Origin: Tethya wilhelma
Taxonomy: Eukaryota > Porifera > Demospongiae > Tethyida > Tethyidae
Reading direction: 5' to 3'
NCBI GenBank assembly: GCA_964030475.1
Contig: CAXIPT010000014.1
Span: 350,229-414,228 of the forward strand
Length of the DNA: 64,000 nt
Shown here: positions 46,891 through 58,975 of the stretch, piece by piece
Layout: each line of letters starts with the position of its first letter
Position numbering within the stretch: the stretch's first letter is position 1
Translations under genes and position numbers: made by a program
The notes under the pieces: generated by a model
What the model was told of the DNA's origin: nothing
Databases searched by the model: none
The model's input: the letters and a program-made list of their open reading frames with translations, nothing else

Positions 46891-49800
46891 CTAACCAAAT
46901 AATCCTGCAATAAATCCCACAGCAGCTCCTATTGCAGCTCCTACAGGTCCTCCAACAGCACCACCTAATGCAGCTCCAGTATAAAACAAATCAGCTGTTG
47001 CTTCAGGCCTATGTGCTGTTGATTCTGTCATTCTGTCAAAATGATCACCTGTTAATATAATTGGAACTATTTCACCACCATAGGCTTGTCGAACTGGGAA
47101 GTTAGAATAGCGCACTTTGATTTCTTCAATTTCCCTTGCATTCCTTTCCTTTAGCTCTTTAATAAATTCTTTGTCAGATTCAATTTTCCTGCGAAGCGAA
47201 GCTTGGAACCTTTCTAAATCTTCAATTTGTTTCATAAACCTTTTTTCTGCCTCTGAAGCTTCAGGTAATGGCTTGATACGCTGGCGTGTAGTTGCTCGAA
47301 GGAATTTAATTTGACAATTTGACTCATTAGCTGTCCTATCAAAGCATGTCACCCAGAATTCGGCTAGAAAGTCAACAGGCCGGTCAGCTTCCTTAGCTTT
47401 GTTGGACACATACCAGACATAGTGTTCGTCATCACAATGTGGGCTGAAGTAGCCTGCTGACACACAAGGAACAGAGCATGCAATTTCTTCAGGAACACCT
47501 TGGGCAATTAGCCGCTCATGCAATGTTGACATAAATTTTGTGTATAAGCGTTTGTGGTACTCTCTTTCCTTCCCCTTCTCCTTTGGAGGGACTCGAACCA
47601 TGTTAGCTTTGGTCAACACAAGAACACATTTTTTCCAAAAATCATGATCAAACTTGCTCGTGATGAGCTTAACGGCTTTCTCATCTGATTCTGTAAACCG
47701 AGATGCAGTCATTTCCATGCAATAAATGAAGAGATTTACATCCTTGCACTTCTCATACATGTCTTGAAGGTAAGCATCATCATTTTGTGTTCCATCTTGC
47801 AACTCAGGAGAATCATAGACAGTCACTAGAACATTGTCAATGTTCACCATAGTTTCACTCACTTTGGCTTGAAAGTGCCCTCCATCCATTCCAGGATCAT
47901 ATTCTTTGATTATTTCACTACCTACCAAGCTATTAATGAGTGCTGACTTTCCAACTCCAGTTTTTCCGCTTACAAAGATGTTTAGGCAAAATGCATTTTT
48001 GAAACATTTTTTTACATCAATTCCATCAAGAGCACCTCCAGCTGGCTTAAAAAGCTGTCTACTTTGGTTAGCTGCCTGTGGAACTTCATGCATAATATTA
48101 TGAGACTGTTAACTCAGTTATCGTCAATGACTCAATTGCATTGACTACCAAAAGTAGTAGCAGTATCAATAATAATACCTTTATGTTTGGTCTTCTCTAA
48201 GTCATGTGATTCAGCTTCTGACTCAGCCTTGATAATCTTCTTTGTCCATCGATCTACAGCCTCTTTGTACTCTTTGACTCTCTCCTCCCACCATTCAATC
48301 ACCCTTATAATATCTCTCTGCTCATCATCATCACTTGTGGAGGAGAGTCGATCTCTGTAGCATCTCACCTCCTGCACACAATGAAATAACACTCACCAGG
48401 AGATCCCTCAAATCAAATCACATCCATGCAATATTTATCACTATACCTCTTCAGCTCTTATCTGCTTTTCCTTGTAGTGTATCATATCCTACAATAATTA
48501 TGGTTACAATTATTAGACTACAAAATTCATTAACGTTAACTACTTCTTGTGTATCATGTCCCTCTGCAATTGTTTTCAACACATTATACAATTCATGAAG
48601 AGAGTGCAAAGAATTGTCATTAATTCATAATTATTATTATGGTCTAATAGTGTGTGTGCATATATTATACTAACGTGTTTCCATTTCTCAATGTCCTTCT
48701 TCTTCTCTTCCTGTAAGAAATTGATCACATAAAATTAATTAATGAGATAATGTTCCTAACTAACTAGCAGTTGTTGAGAAGATTTTAACTAAAATTCACA
48801 GTATGAATTGTGTTCAATAACACAATTATAATAGAATGACACACTCTAGAAATAGCATACTGCTTGCAACGTTGGTTTTCACATTGCTGTGTTAAATTAT
48901 ACTCACTGTGAGTAGATCTAGCACAGCATGAGTACGTTAAAGTTAATACTTAGCTATATAGCACCAAAATAACACACCTATCATTCTATAAAGCAATTTT
49001 ATTTGAATTGCTATAGCTAGGGTCAAAGACTAGATATAATATTATATAGATCGATCGACACAGAACTACAAAATTAATGGATAATAATAAGTATAGGAAC
49101 TTACTATTGTTCTTTTAACTGGATGCAACATTTCTGTGGATAATTCTGGGGATAAAAATTCATATACAAAACATAATACAGAATAACTGTAACACATTAT
49201 AAGATTTGGCAAAATGTCCGAGTCGGGCATGGATTCTATTAAATGCTTAGAATCTAAAACAAAATAATCAATATATAGTTTGTTTTTTTTTTAAGTGCCC
49301 CTTCGTGTTTACCACAATTGTGGCTAACGAGGGCCTGTAGCCTAGGGCTAATGAACGCAGGTCCCCAGGGACCGACGGCTTTACATCCCCTCCGAAGGAT
49401 GCGGTGAAATTCACCTCCTCATTTTTTTGGGGTAGAGCTGAGTCAACTCCTAGGCAGAGCTCGAAAGAGAAAATGGGAAACAAATACCTGTGGCACTGGA
49501 GGGACTCGAACCACCTACCCATGGGTTGGGAGTCCGAGTCAATGGTGAACAAGCCACCAGGCCACCCCCCAAAGTTGTACTATGTTTGTAGACTGTTACT
49601 GTCATTTACGTGTAGTATAAATAATGATGTGCATGCATAATAATCATTTGCATACATTATATATAATAATTATCATACGTACGGTAGTACGTATAGTAGG
49701 AATGGGCCGCCTGTCCCATAGACACAATACCGTGACAAAATGTTCAACCATAAAAATTTTCAGAGAAAGATAGCTAAGCCTTCAAACATGCTTAGAGGCC

Positions 49801-52800
49801 TCCCTTAGATAGTTTTCTAACTATACGGATCAACAAAACTCACAAAAGCTTCCTTGAGCACCCTGGAGAGAGCGCTGGCGGGAAGCCAGAACAATGCAAT
49901 TTTGTTCTCTCCTTTGTGACTTACTTGAACGCGATTTCCAGAGAAATGAAAGAAATTGAGCCAACTCTAACTGTACAAGGTAACTTAAATTCATCCAAAG
50001 TACGTTCTTTGATACTCGTCTGCTGCCCAAAAGTAATCAAACAAAATCTAGGCAGCTTTGAAACTCTCAGGTACAAATTACTGTACTGTTATGTAGTCAT
50101 TTTATGTAGGTAAAGGTCGTCAACAGACCACGTGGTTTGCATTAGTGCGCATGCGCATTCATGCAATAGTTCTGCAAGCACTTGCTTTTTTGTAGAGACT
50201 AACCAGTCTCCAAGCAATAACGCCTTGGTGTTGAAAAAAGTGAATGAACAAGTAATAAAAGTTTCAAAAAAATAAGCAGTGTAGGAATGGGCAGTTCTGT
50301 AAAAAGCAAGGAAACAAGGCAAGACTCTGAATTTCGGCACATGCATGACTACTTCATTTTTATGCTAAAGTTGCATTGCATGGTTTTACCTGTATATCTG
50401 CTGATACTTCATCCAAACTAGTGAACTAATTGTGTGACTATTGACGTATAATTAGCCTGCAATTGCTCACAGATTTAATAATGAAAATGAAGTAGTCATG
50501 TGCCGAAATTCAGAGTCTTGCCTTGTTTCCTTGCTTTTTACAGAACTGCCCATTCCTACACTGCTTATTTTTTTGAAACTTTTATTATAGTATTATGATT
50601 GTAGATTCTCATTAATAAGTATTATTCCCCGAGAAAATACAATCACTACAAAATATAAAATCTAAATTATAACAGTATAATTATTATAATTATATTCTGT
50701 ATTCTTAGACTATTAAAAATATAGCAGTCATAATTATAATTATTATTATTTACTATAATTATAATAAACTTTTAATTTATTATACTAATCATGCACTGAA
50801 ATCTAGCCAATTAAGTTCATTGAAGAATGACTGTTTTTCATTACTTAGTGTACCTCTTACCGGTACCATTTTTTGCTCACTTTTCATAAATTCAATGTTT
50901 GTTTTTTTTTGTGAAAATCACAGAATGCACATTGAAAATTATGTGAAAAGGTAGATGAATTAATTTACAATCACTGATTTTAGCAAAGGCAAAATTATGC
51001 AAAATTAAAAAAAGCAAAATTATGAAGAGTCTAAAATTAATTGTATGCATGTAAGTTCCCTTTTGATCATGAAGTCTGAAAGCATGGAAGCCCATGCATG
51101 CATAATAATTATAAATTATTAATAGTAACTCATATAATCAATCATGTATATAGCAATAGGCATTGATATATAGATTATGCCACATAATTTTGAGCATACT
51201 AGGTATTCTTGAGCATCAAGAAACTTGTGACCATCCCAGCATACCATATAGCTAGAAATTTTCGAGGAATAAAATTTTCGCGGAAAGGCGATCGCCATGC
51301 AAACTTTTCGCGATTTAATTTTCGAGGATCGAGCAGCCCCACCCATATATTGCAATGCGATCCCGAAAATTTCTAGCTATACGGTGATAATGGGCTGATA
51401 TTTAATTTGTTGGATTAACAGCACCTGACTGGAGTTAGTACGTACCTTGACATATTGATTCAGTTTCATAGCAGTCACTGTCAATGTCAAAAATGTATCG
51501 GTAGGGCATATTTGTCGGAGTGAGTTGGATAGGAGGAGTCACAATACCTGTCCACGGATTGTATACATTAACTTAAAATATTATTGTTTTTTCACAGTTT
51601 ATACATACATGTACATTAAAATACAAGTAGTAAAAATTTCAAAAAAATAAGCAGTGTAGGAATGCCATGGGCAGTGCGGTAAAAAGTATTGGAACAAGGA
51701 TGGTCTCAATTTCGGCACATGACTACTTCATTTTCATTTTTGATCCCTCATTGATAATTGTCGTAAATGGTTCAGAGAATGATCTGTATACTTGAATAGC
51801 TAATCAGTATGGATCACATACTAATGGTTCAAATTTCTACCAATCTTATCACTTAGCTAATAAGTGGAACAAACTATGGCAGGCAGGATTAAATTACTGG
51901 CCAAGACTTGGGCACAAAAATGAAGTAGTCATGTGCCGAAATTGAGACCATCCTTGTTCCAATACTTTTTACCGCACTGCCCATTCCTACACTGCTTATT
52001 TTTTGAAATTTTTACTACTTGTTCATTCACTTTTTTCAACACTACAGTGAGGAGACTATCAGAGACTGGTTAGTCCCTACAAAAAGTTATCTGAGTAGAA
52101 GCTATATACATTGGCTGCTAGGGTAGCTAATGCGCATGCGCATAATAATGCCACGTGGATAATCAATGACCTTTGAACTCTACAAGAAGATGGCTACATT
52201 CAAGTACATGAATTTATACTCTCAGTTTCAAAGCTTTCTAGTTTTTGTTTAGGCTTATTTGTGATTAAAACGAGTATCAAGGAATGTAGTACCTATGAAA
52301 AGAACTTACTTTGTGCTGTCAGAGTTGGCTCAGCGCATTCTGGTTCTCTGGAAATGCTTTTCAAGTAAGTCAGTTAGGAAGTAAGTACGTACGTACGTAA
52401 GTTAGCAGAACAAAAATGGCATTATTGTGGCTTCCCACCAGCTCTCTCTACGAGTGCAGAGAAAAGTTTCTGTGAGTTTTAGGCCTTGCATGCAGTTGAT
52501 AATCTGTCAGTGAGAGCCTCTGAGCAAGTTTGAAGACTCAATTTTGTTTGGTTAAATTTTTATGATCATAAACATTTTGTATTGTGCCTATGGGACATTC
52601 GGCCCATTCCTACTATACGTACTACCGTACGTATGATTAGCCTCGTCCCCAGGCTCCCCTTTAACCTTTCACTCACGGAAAGAAGAAGGCAGAGAAGGGG
52701 TCTATCCGAGATCACGTGGGGATAGAACAGGGTAGAATGGTGAAAATTGTGCGTGGGCATAATGTAGTGCGGTCAATGACTCTGCCCACGTTATAACGAT

Positions 52801-55800
52801 TCTTGCCACGTGAGGCTATATGGCAAAATGAAGTGCACAGTAGATTTTGTGTTTTTTGTCAGATAAACTTGAAAAGTATAATAATAAGCAGATAGTAAGA
52901 GAATTATTTTAGGCTGTCCACAGAGTGAACTTTGCCAAACAGTAACAGTTACTGCTCACAGGCCACAAGGAACGGGTGCAAAAATTTTAAAAAAATTGAT
53001 ATAAAAATTAATATTAAATAACTTAATAAGAGCTATTGATGGTCTTTCTAGATTTAACTAGACCCAATTAACTGAGCGTTGCCATGGAGAGTTACATCAC
53101 TGAAATAATCATAAAAATTTTTTGCCAAAATTTGGTTGCCATGGAAACAGGTTTAGATACCGGGAAACTTGTTTGTTTTTGAAGAAGGGATAATTATTAA
53201 TTTATGCAAAAAATAAAAGTCACATGACCCAAATTTTGACCTAAGCAAGATCTTAACATGTAAAGAGACAAGCTAGTTGCATCATTTACAATGATGATAG
53301 GAATAGGGAGCCTAATTTATGAATACTTTGGTAGTTAATTAAGTATATAAACCCATGCCTTATAGTCTCTGAGTGCACTGACAGAACTATCTATAGCCTT
53401 GCTGGCATCCTGGCAACTTGAAACGTTCGTGCGAGCGGCTCAGCTCGTCTTTTCATCTGATTTTGGTAGTCTAGAGCATCAGTAAGTTATGTTCCATAAC
53501 TGTAGACTACTAATAGACGATAAACTACTAGCAACTACGTACCCTTCTTTGTAAGTTTTGAAGCTGCTTTTAGCACTCAGTGATCGCGAATATTGCTCAG
53601 CTGTGTGTGCAGAACCAAGAGTTTGACATCATTTATTTAACTGTCACGCCCGGTGCCCACGTACTCTTTGGCGCATGGCAACCATTCAAGTGATGTCATG
53701 CACATGATTTCGGATACCAGGCTCCCCTAGGTCCTTCTCCTTTTATAAAAATTAGAAGCGTAGGAATGGGTAGTGCTCTGAAACAAGGCAAGTCTCTGAA
53801 TTTCAGCACATGACTACTTAATTTTCAAGAGTCAATTGCGAGTTTGAATTCCACCCTAATTAATTAATGTCAGGCCTTTGACTCATGAGTCAATTTAATG
53901 CAAAGGCATTGCAAGCAATCATGCACTTGAGCAAAGTAACAAGCATGTAGCATGTAGATACACTGTAACTTAATATGAGAGTTGGACACAAAAAAATGAA
54001 GTAGTCATGTGCCAAAATTCAGAGACTTGCCTTGTTTCATTTCTTTTTACTCAATCAAGCAGGCTTATATGCAGCTGTCAGTGATTGAAACTGTATCAAA
54101 ATTTATACCTTCAGCTCTCAAGTGATGTAGAGTTGCAACCTCCTCCTCACATTGTCGTATCTGCAACTTGTACTCTTTAAGCCTCTCTTCCCACCAATAA
54201 GTCTCTTTTTCTAGTTCTATTCTCTCATCATCATCACTGACAGAAGAGAGTCGATCTCTATATTCTCTCACCATCTGCACATGCAAGGATTCACATTGAA
54301 AATGGTCCACATGCATCTAACCACTCTAATAAGACCACATCTATCATCACTCACCTTTTCAGCATCTCTTTGCAATCCCTCATAAATTGTCTTAATCTAT
54401 AACAGATTGAATAATGCATGACTTGAAGGCTGGTTAAATTTATTAAACCATGGAAATTGCAGTTTCCAATTAACTCAGCATGCGAGTATAATTATACTAT
54501 TAATAAATATGATATAGTACTATATACGTATTTCAAAATTGTGTGGTGTTTCTGTTATAGTATAGTATTGTCAAGAGCATTATGATATCAAAATTATTAT
54601 CAAGTAATTTAACTAATTTCTTTTAATAAATAGATATTCAAGGGGATAACAATAATTCCTATTTCGCTGGACATATGATCATAACTTCCTTGTTATATAC
54701 AAATCCCAGCACACTGTCAGTAAAACTATATACAACTACAATGTACTAGTCTATTACAATATCTACATGAAAACTCACTTTTTCCCAATTCTCCTTATAC
54801 TGCTTCTTCTCTGCCTATAATAATAATATTATTATTATGATTGATGAAAGAATTTGCTGTAATTGAAAATGTATCATATAATAATAATTATTATTTATTT
54901 TTATCTGCTATGATTAATCATTGGAAATTAAGGTTTGAGGACATAGCTGACTTTCACAGTATGTCACACCTCAGACTCCCATACGAAAGTATAGGGAACT
55001 TTGATATTTGTAAATGAATGATGAGCAATATTCTAAATCAACTTCATGATCCCCACATGATGTTCCTCATGCTTTTAGCTCTCTGTTGATATACCCATAA
55101 ATCCTTTGTACATGCAGTCTGCAGGTGTTGGGCCGGAAAGGAATTAATGCATGTGGCAGTCTGGCCTTCGAGATACAATTCTCAGTTACAATGACGTTAA
55201 TCAGGATGTCATCACCCCTAGGCCCTATAGAGCAATGTATGAAGTACCGTACAGTCTGAAAGTAGCAATCCTGAACTTGTGGCCTTTGGGTAAAAAAATT
55301 TTTATATGGGTGGTTTTTACTTCCAATCGATCTAGTACTTAAAGGCGTAAATAGTTTTAATTAACACCAATAAAATTCAGAGAAAATCCAATTTATACAA
55401 CTAGTACCACTGTCCTTTTTCAGGCCAAACCTCTATATTGATCGCAAGTGATGTAAAAATACTCAACAATGTAGTACACACTCCTTTAAGATGACATACC
55501 ACTCTTGAGTGACTGACTTCAGAATACCCATCATATCCACTACAATATGGCTCTTCTACGAATATAGGTGTTTGGCGGCTATAGCCTATAATATAATACA
55601 GTTAACGATTATAGTAATATTGATATAACTTTAAGCATACAATCAACATTAGAGGCCTGGGCTTGGGGACAAGGCAATCAAAACATACCGTAACAAAAAA
55701 AAAAAAAGTCCACAAGTATATTATATTAATTTTAGTACTGCCAATTAATGTTTATATTAACCATAAGAGTTGAAATTTTTATTCTGAATTCTGAATTTTC

Positions 55801-58800
55801 AAAAAATATTGAAGGCTTATACAAATCTATTAGGCCTAATCACTCGAACTTAAATAAGCATAAGCTTAGACGATTAATATTCATGAAGCTCCTAGGTCTA
55901 AGCTTAGTGCAATTAAATTAATCCAATCATATTATAGAACTTAGTTCATAGGCCTAAATTAGACCTAGTTATCAGTGGCTGATTTTAGCTTTTAAACTCA
56001 GAATTCAGAAAAATATATTTCAGATCTTATCTAGATCCTAATTTTAAATATTATTAATTTTATAGCTATTGTTGCTATTGCAATGTATTATATTAATGCA
56101 ATGGGTCAACAACAATTGTTGCTAATGACTATATATAATAAAGTGTGGAGTGATAAATTTGCATGGTTCTAAATAATAGTTAGACACTGTTTTGGAGGTT
56201 TCTATTTGATTTAGAAACCCAAATTATTAAGGCTGCTATAATAGAATCCCGAGCGCAGAAATTAAAGGCTAATGAGAAAACATAGCTAAGTGCTGTCAGT
56301 GTGTACTATACAAGCAAATTAATTTTGCTGTTTCAGATGATCGAGCTTGATACTACCGTAGATCTTCTAAAAATTCGTCACCTCTTATTATTCGGCACCC
56401 TTTACCAGATTTATTGAATTTACCTCTAATTTTTCGGCAAAGGTCGTCATGTGTATATATACTAACATATGCAATTGAGCATGCGCACGTGGCACATGCG
56501 ATGAATAATCTCTAAAAATTCGGCAAAGCTCGAACGTATTTAATTTTTTTGCGCCGAATTTTTAGAAGATTTACGGTATTAGATAAGCCTTTTGAAATTA
56601 AGTGATGAGATTGCGGCACAGACACAAGGCAAAGTAGTTTTTATAGAAAACATTCCGACTGCTATAGTTGTATAATATAGTCTCTTATGATCAATTCTGT
56701 ATTATAATATTATGCGTGTCTGCTTTGATTCACTCCGGAGTGACTTAGCTTAACTTAGCTATGTCTTCTCAACAGCCATTAATTTCTGCGCTAGGGATTC
56801 TAGAATAACAGCAACGGGTATAGGCTTTATATACAGTGGTCCAGGATCCTGGACCACTGTATATAAAGCCTATGCCCGTTGCTGTTTTTCAAGATCAAAG
56901 AACTGCTATAAATTTTGAACTCTGAATTCACTTCTGCTTGATTCAGTTCACTAAACTTGTCCCACTAACTAAACCTATAGCCATCAACACTAGCCATATA
57001 TAACTACCATGCAATTAGTGTTTAAATTTGCGTAAAATACTGATTAATGTACATGGGGCCGGGTGTGGTCTTGTGATTATTTTGGGAGTATCTTATACAT
57101 GTACATGCACCACCCTTGTGTTTGACTGACCGAATTCCAAAGAGTATTCAGCTTCTTCTCTGCGTATGTAGCCTATGGTTATTAAAATCAATATTTTACA
57201 AGAATTTACTCATCGTGAATGTATAGATCAATATATTTACCTTGACAGTTACTGTAGCCACTGTCAATGTATCGGTAGGGCGGTGGAACAAGAGTGTTTG
57301 CATTATCAATGGGTGAAACAAAAGAGGCATTATCATCAGCAGGTGGAATGAGTTGGGTTTTGTCATCATTTAGTAAAATACGAGGGGTTCTGTTATCAGT
57401 TGGTACAGCAAACAAGGCTCTGTCATAAGCAAGTGAAACAATAGGGATCCTGTGATCAGTGAGTGGAACGAGAGGCATTCTGTCATCAGCGAGTGGATTG
57501 AGAGGGGTCGTGTCATCAACAGTCCTAGGAGAAACTGGGGTTAAATGAATTGAAGATGTTTTAGTATCCAGTGGTTGGTTAGGTGATAACTCTGATGATA
57601 ATGAGTGTAGCATTGATTGGTATAAGACAACAATACCACAGTGTATCAACTCACTCAGTTGAGAAGTAGTAAGAGGGGAAATGGGAGCTATTTGACATGG
57701 TAAAAGTGAAAATGTTAATTGAATGCAACCTTGGTCAACATCTACTAGATGAATGAACCGTCGATTATGTCCAATAACATTGGAAATTTTAGTTTGTATA
57801 GTTTTGATGTCGTTTAATGTAAATGAACAATTAGGCGTACCACGTTCAGCACCAAACCACAGTTCTTCAATTACTTTAATTATCAATAGTTTGTCAGACT
57901 TAGCGGATGATAAGCTAAGGACATCTGAAGGTATTTCAAAGACATTTCTCCTAGCAAATTCTTCGAACTTTTGAAGGTAATGATCAAAATCTGTTCTGCA
58001 CGCTTCACAATGTTCATCAATTACTTCTTCTAGAATTCCATAATTGATAAAAGAGAAATACTTGTGGTAGATTAGAAAAGATTTCAAGGCTGGCATTGTT
58101 GTAATAATATTCTCCAGTTTATCAGCATGAGAAGGTACAATTGCTTTTGGATGACCTTCTCCAGCAGAAGAAAATATTGTGCTTGTAATTTCTTCAACAG
58201 ATGTTCCATTTAATATTAACACTTTAAAGACTTTGTCTGAAAGTCTTTTAAACTCTCTTTTAATTTTATTTGAATCATCTATGAGCTGATGTTCTAGTAT
58301 TTCCTGTTCCTCTTTAGTTAAACGACTTACGTTTAGATAGGGAAAAGATTTTACTTGATATTGTGGGCATTTTGACCTATCTTCAAAGTACGATTCAATC
58401 CTACACTGTCCACAAGGACATTTAAAACTACTGTCATCTATTTTCGTAGCATTGCCACAATCAGATTCTTCACTGGTTTTACTCTCAGTTGAACCTACTG
58501 CCCTCTTTAGCTCACTAGCTAGCTTGGTATGGTTTAATTCTTGGAGGATAGCAACAAAATCCTCAAAGTGAGCATCACTGTACTTGATTTTTGATAGGAT
58601 TTGACTTAAGAGCTTGCTAGCCCTGTCATAGTCCTCTCTGTTAGGATTCTCTGCTTGGGTTTTGTTATAGTCAGAGATGAGAGACTTCGAACGAGCATAT
58701 ACAGCAAATTTTACAACCAGTGGTGTTACAGCTTCAACTAGACGAGGAAAATTTTGAATAAACACTTTATATCGAACAGATTCAGATGTTTCCTCGGCAG

Positions 58801-58861
58801 TTGGGGATACTTCAATTGACATTACTACCTTTTGCTTTTCTTCCGTTGACAAAGTGGCCAT
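46891..58861 (-). CDS. CARD-like / coiled-coil / AIG1-like GTPase protein, 11 exons
   Basis: Exons (minus): 58861-57241, 55585-55500, 54814-54779, 54396-54355, 54274-54109, 51547-51446, 49133-49105, 48710-48675, 48488-48447, 48371-48179, 48071-46891. All junctions are GT-AG and in phase: 3534 nt, 1177 residues. Residues about 25-122: helical death fold, CARD-like (FVAILQELNHTKLASELKRA). About 190-400: a second conserved domain (HKYFSFINYGILEEVIDEHC). 457-526: seven decapeptide repeats. Next, two copies of a linker plus coiled-coil block (RDRLSSVSDDDE / RDRLSSTSDDDE, WWEER). Then a GTPase with P-loop GKTGVGKS, DSPEL where DxxG is usual, and TKAN where TKxD is usual. The C-terminus is a glycine zipper (GGAVGGPVGAAIGAAVGFIA). 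The layout suggests an intracellular immune or cell-death effector with membrane-active end (inference). The weakest link is the last acceptor (CACAGGCAG). A split into two genes is the main alternative. Confidence 0.75.
48540..48582 (-). pseudogene. Decayed duplicate of exon 9 of the GTPase gene
   Basis: On the minus strand a TTGCAG acceptor-like word is followed by AGGGACATGATACACAAGAA and an in-frame TAG. Exon 9 nearby reads GATATGATACACTACAAGGA. The resemblance suggests a duplicated, dead exon within the same intron. Confidence 0.4.
49134..49674. other. Intron 6 sequence, partly non-unique
   Basis: It contains a poly-T run and a locally GC-richer stretch (49300-49560) with the words GGTCCCCAGGGACC and GGGACTCGAACCACCTACCC. 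The second is tRNA T-arm/B-box-like, suggesting a tRNA-related SINE fragment, but no full cloverleaf can be drawn. Confidence 0.35.
49675..50590 (-). mobile_element. Foldback element, copy F5 (reverse, within an intron)
   Basis: The terminal hairpin is at 49675-49694, then the tail in reverse. The hairpin arms are 50245-50360 and 50480-50586. The variable core (AAGCAAGGAAACAAGGCAAG) is exactly matched between arms. GCGCATGCGC and CCACGTGG are retained. It lies in the long intron between exons 6 and 7 of the GTPase gene, in the same orientation as that gene. Confidence 0.85.
51245..51388. mobile_element. Short MITE (TAGCTAGAAATTTTCG family)
   Basis: The left end CATATAGCTAGAAATTTTCG is an inverted match to the right end CGAAAATTTCTAGCTATACG. 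Inside are further TTTTCGCG / CGCGATTTAATTTTCG words. A second copy is at 62385-62590. Confidence 0.75.
51623..52634 (+). mobile_element. Foldback element, copy F6
   Basis: The arms are 51623-51739 and 51914-52021; the left arm has a 6-bp insertion (GCCATG) in GGAATGGGC. The variable core (AGTATTGGAACAAGGATGGT) is exactly mirrored. The tail has TGCGCATGCGCA, CCACGTGG, AGAAGATGGCTACAT and TTTTCAAGTAAGTCAG. The terminal hairpin is at 52615-52634. It lies in the intron between exons 5 and 6 of the GTPase gene. Confidence 0.85.
52635..53740. other. Intronic, MITE-like remnants only
   Basis: The words GTTGCCATGGAGAG and TTTGGTTGCCATGG near 53080-53150 resemble the inner repeat of the MITE at 28732. 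A donor-like ATCAGTAAGT is seen at 53477. No coding exon was identified. Confidence 0.4.
53741..54053. mobile_element. Diverged foldback hairpin without tail (F7)
   Basis: The left arm (GTAGGAATGGGTAGTGCTCT ... CACATGACTACTTAATTTTC) and right arm (AAATGAAGTAGTCATGTGCC ... TTTCTTTTTAC) are inverted copies. Both have lost the segment between TAGTGCTC and AAACAAGG, and there is no promoter-like tail. Confidence 0.7.
54815..56243. other. Intronic sequence around exon 2
   Basis: Apart from exon 2 (55500-55585), nothing is recognised. The ORF at 55151-55342 has no supporting motif. Confidence 0.5.
56244..56805. mobile_element. MITE with a second MITE nested in it
   Basis: The outer inverted repeats are about 50 bp. 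56244-56293 (AGCGCAGAAATTAAAGGCTA, ACATAGCTAAG) matches the reverse complement of 56756-56805. The inner pair, near 56355-56380 and 56555-56580, reads TACCGTAGATCTTCTAAAAATTCG on one strand and TACCGTAAATCTTCTAAAAATTCG on the other. No ORF. Confidence 0.75.
56809..56884. repeat. 76-bp near-perfect palindrome
   Basis: 38-bp arms with one mismatch, centred on CCAGGATCCTGG. Outer ends CAGCAACGGG / CCCGTTGCTG. No spacer. It abuts the MITE ending at 56805. Confidence 0.95.
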
Positions 58862-58975
58862 TATGTATTACAAACCAAAGACTTGTGCGCAGACACTCCC
58901 ACTGAGCGCTCGAGCGTCCGGCCCATGTTTGTGAGCCCCACCCATTTTTTTCAAATTCCTACGAGAAGCCCCCGC

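Noticed and set aside
48072..48093. An independent start for the GTPase at the ATG at 48093
   Set aside because: An acceptor at 48072 joins exon 10 in phase just after this ATG; a separate short GTPase message cannot be excluded but is not needed.
49300..49560. A tRNA gene near the GGGACTCGAACC word
   Set aside because: Only a B-box-like word is present; acceptor, D and anticodon arms cannot be drawn.
55151..55342. 63-codon ORF in the intron after exon 2 of the GTPase gene
   Set aside because: No recognisable domain or splice context.
57206..57240. Exon 1 of the GTPase gene reading on to its own stop at 57206 as a complete 551-residue protein
   Set aside because: Possible as an alternative product, but the strong donor at 57241 and the perfect phase match to ten downstream exons favour splicing.
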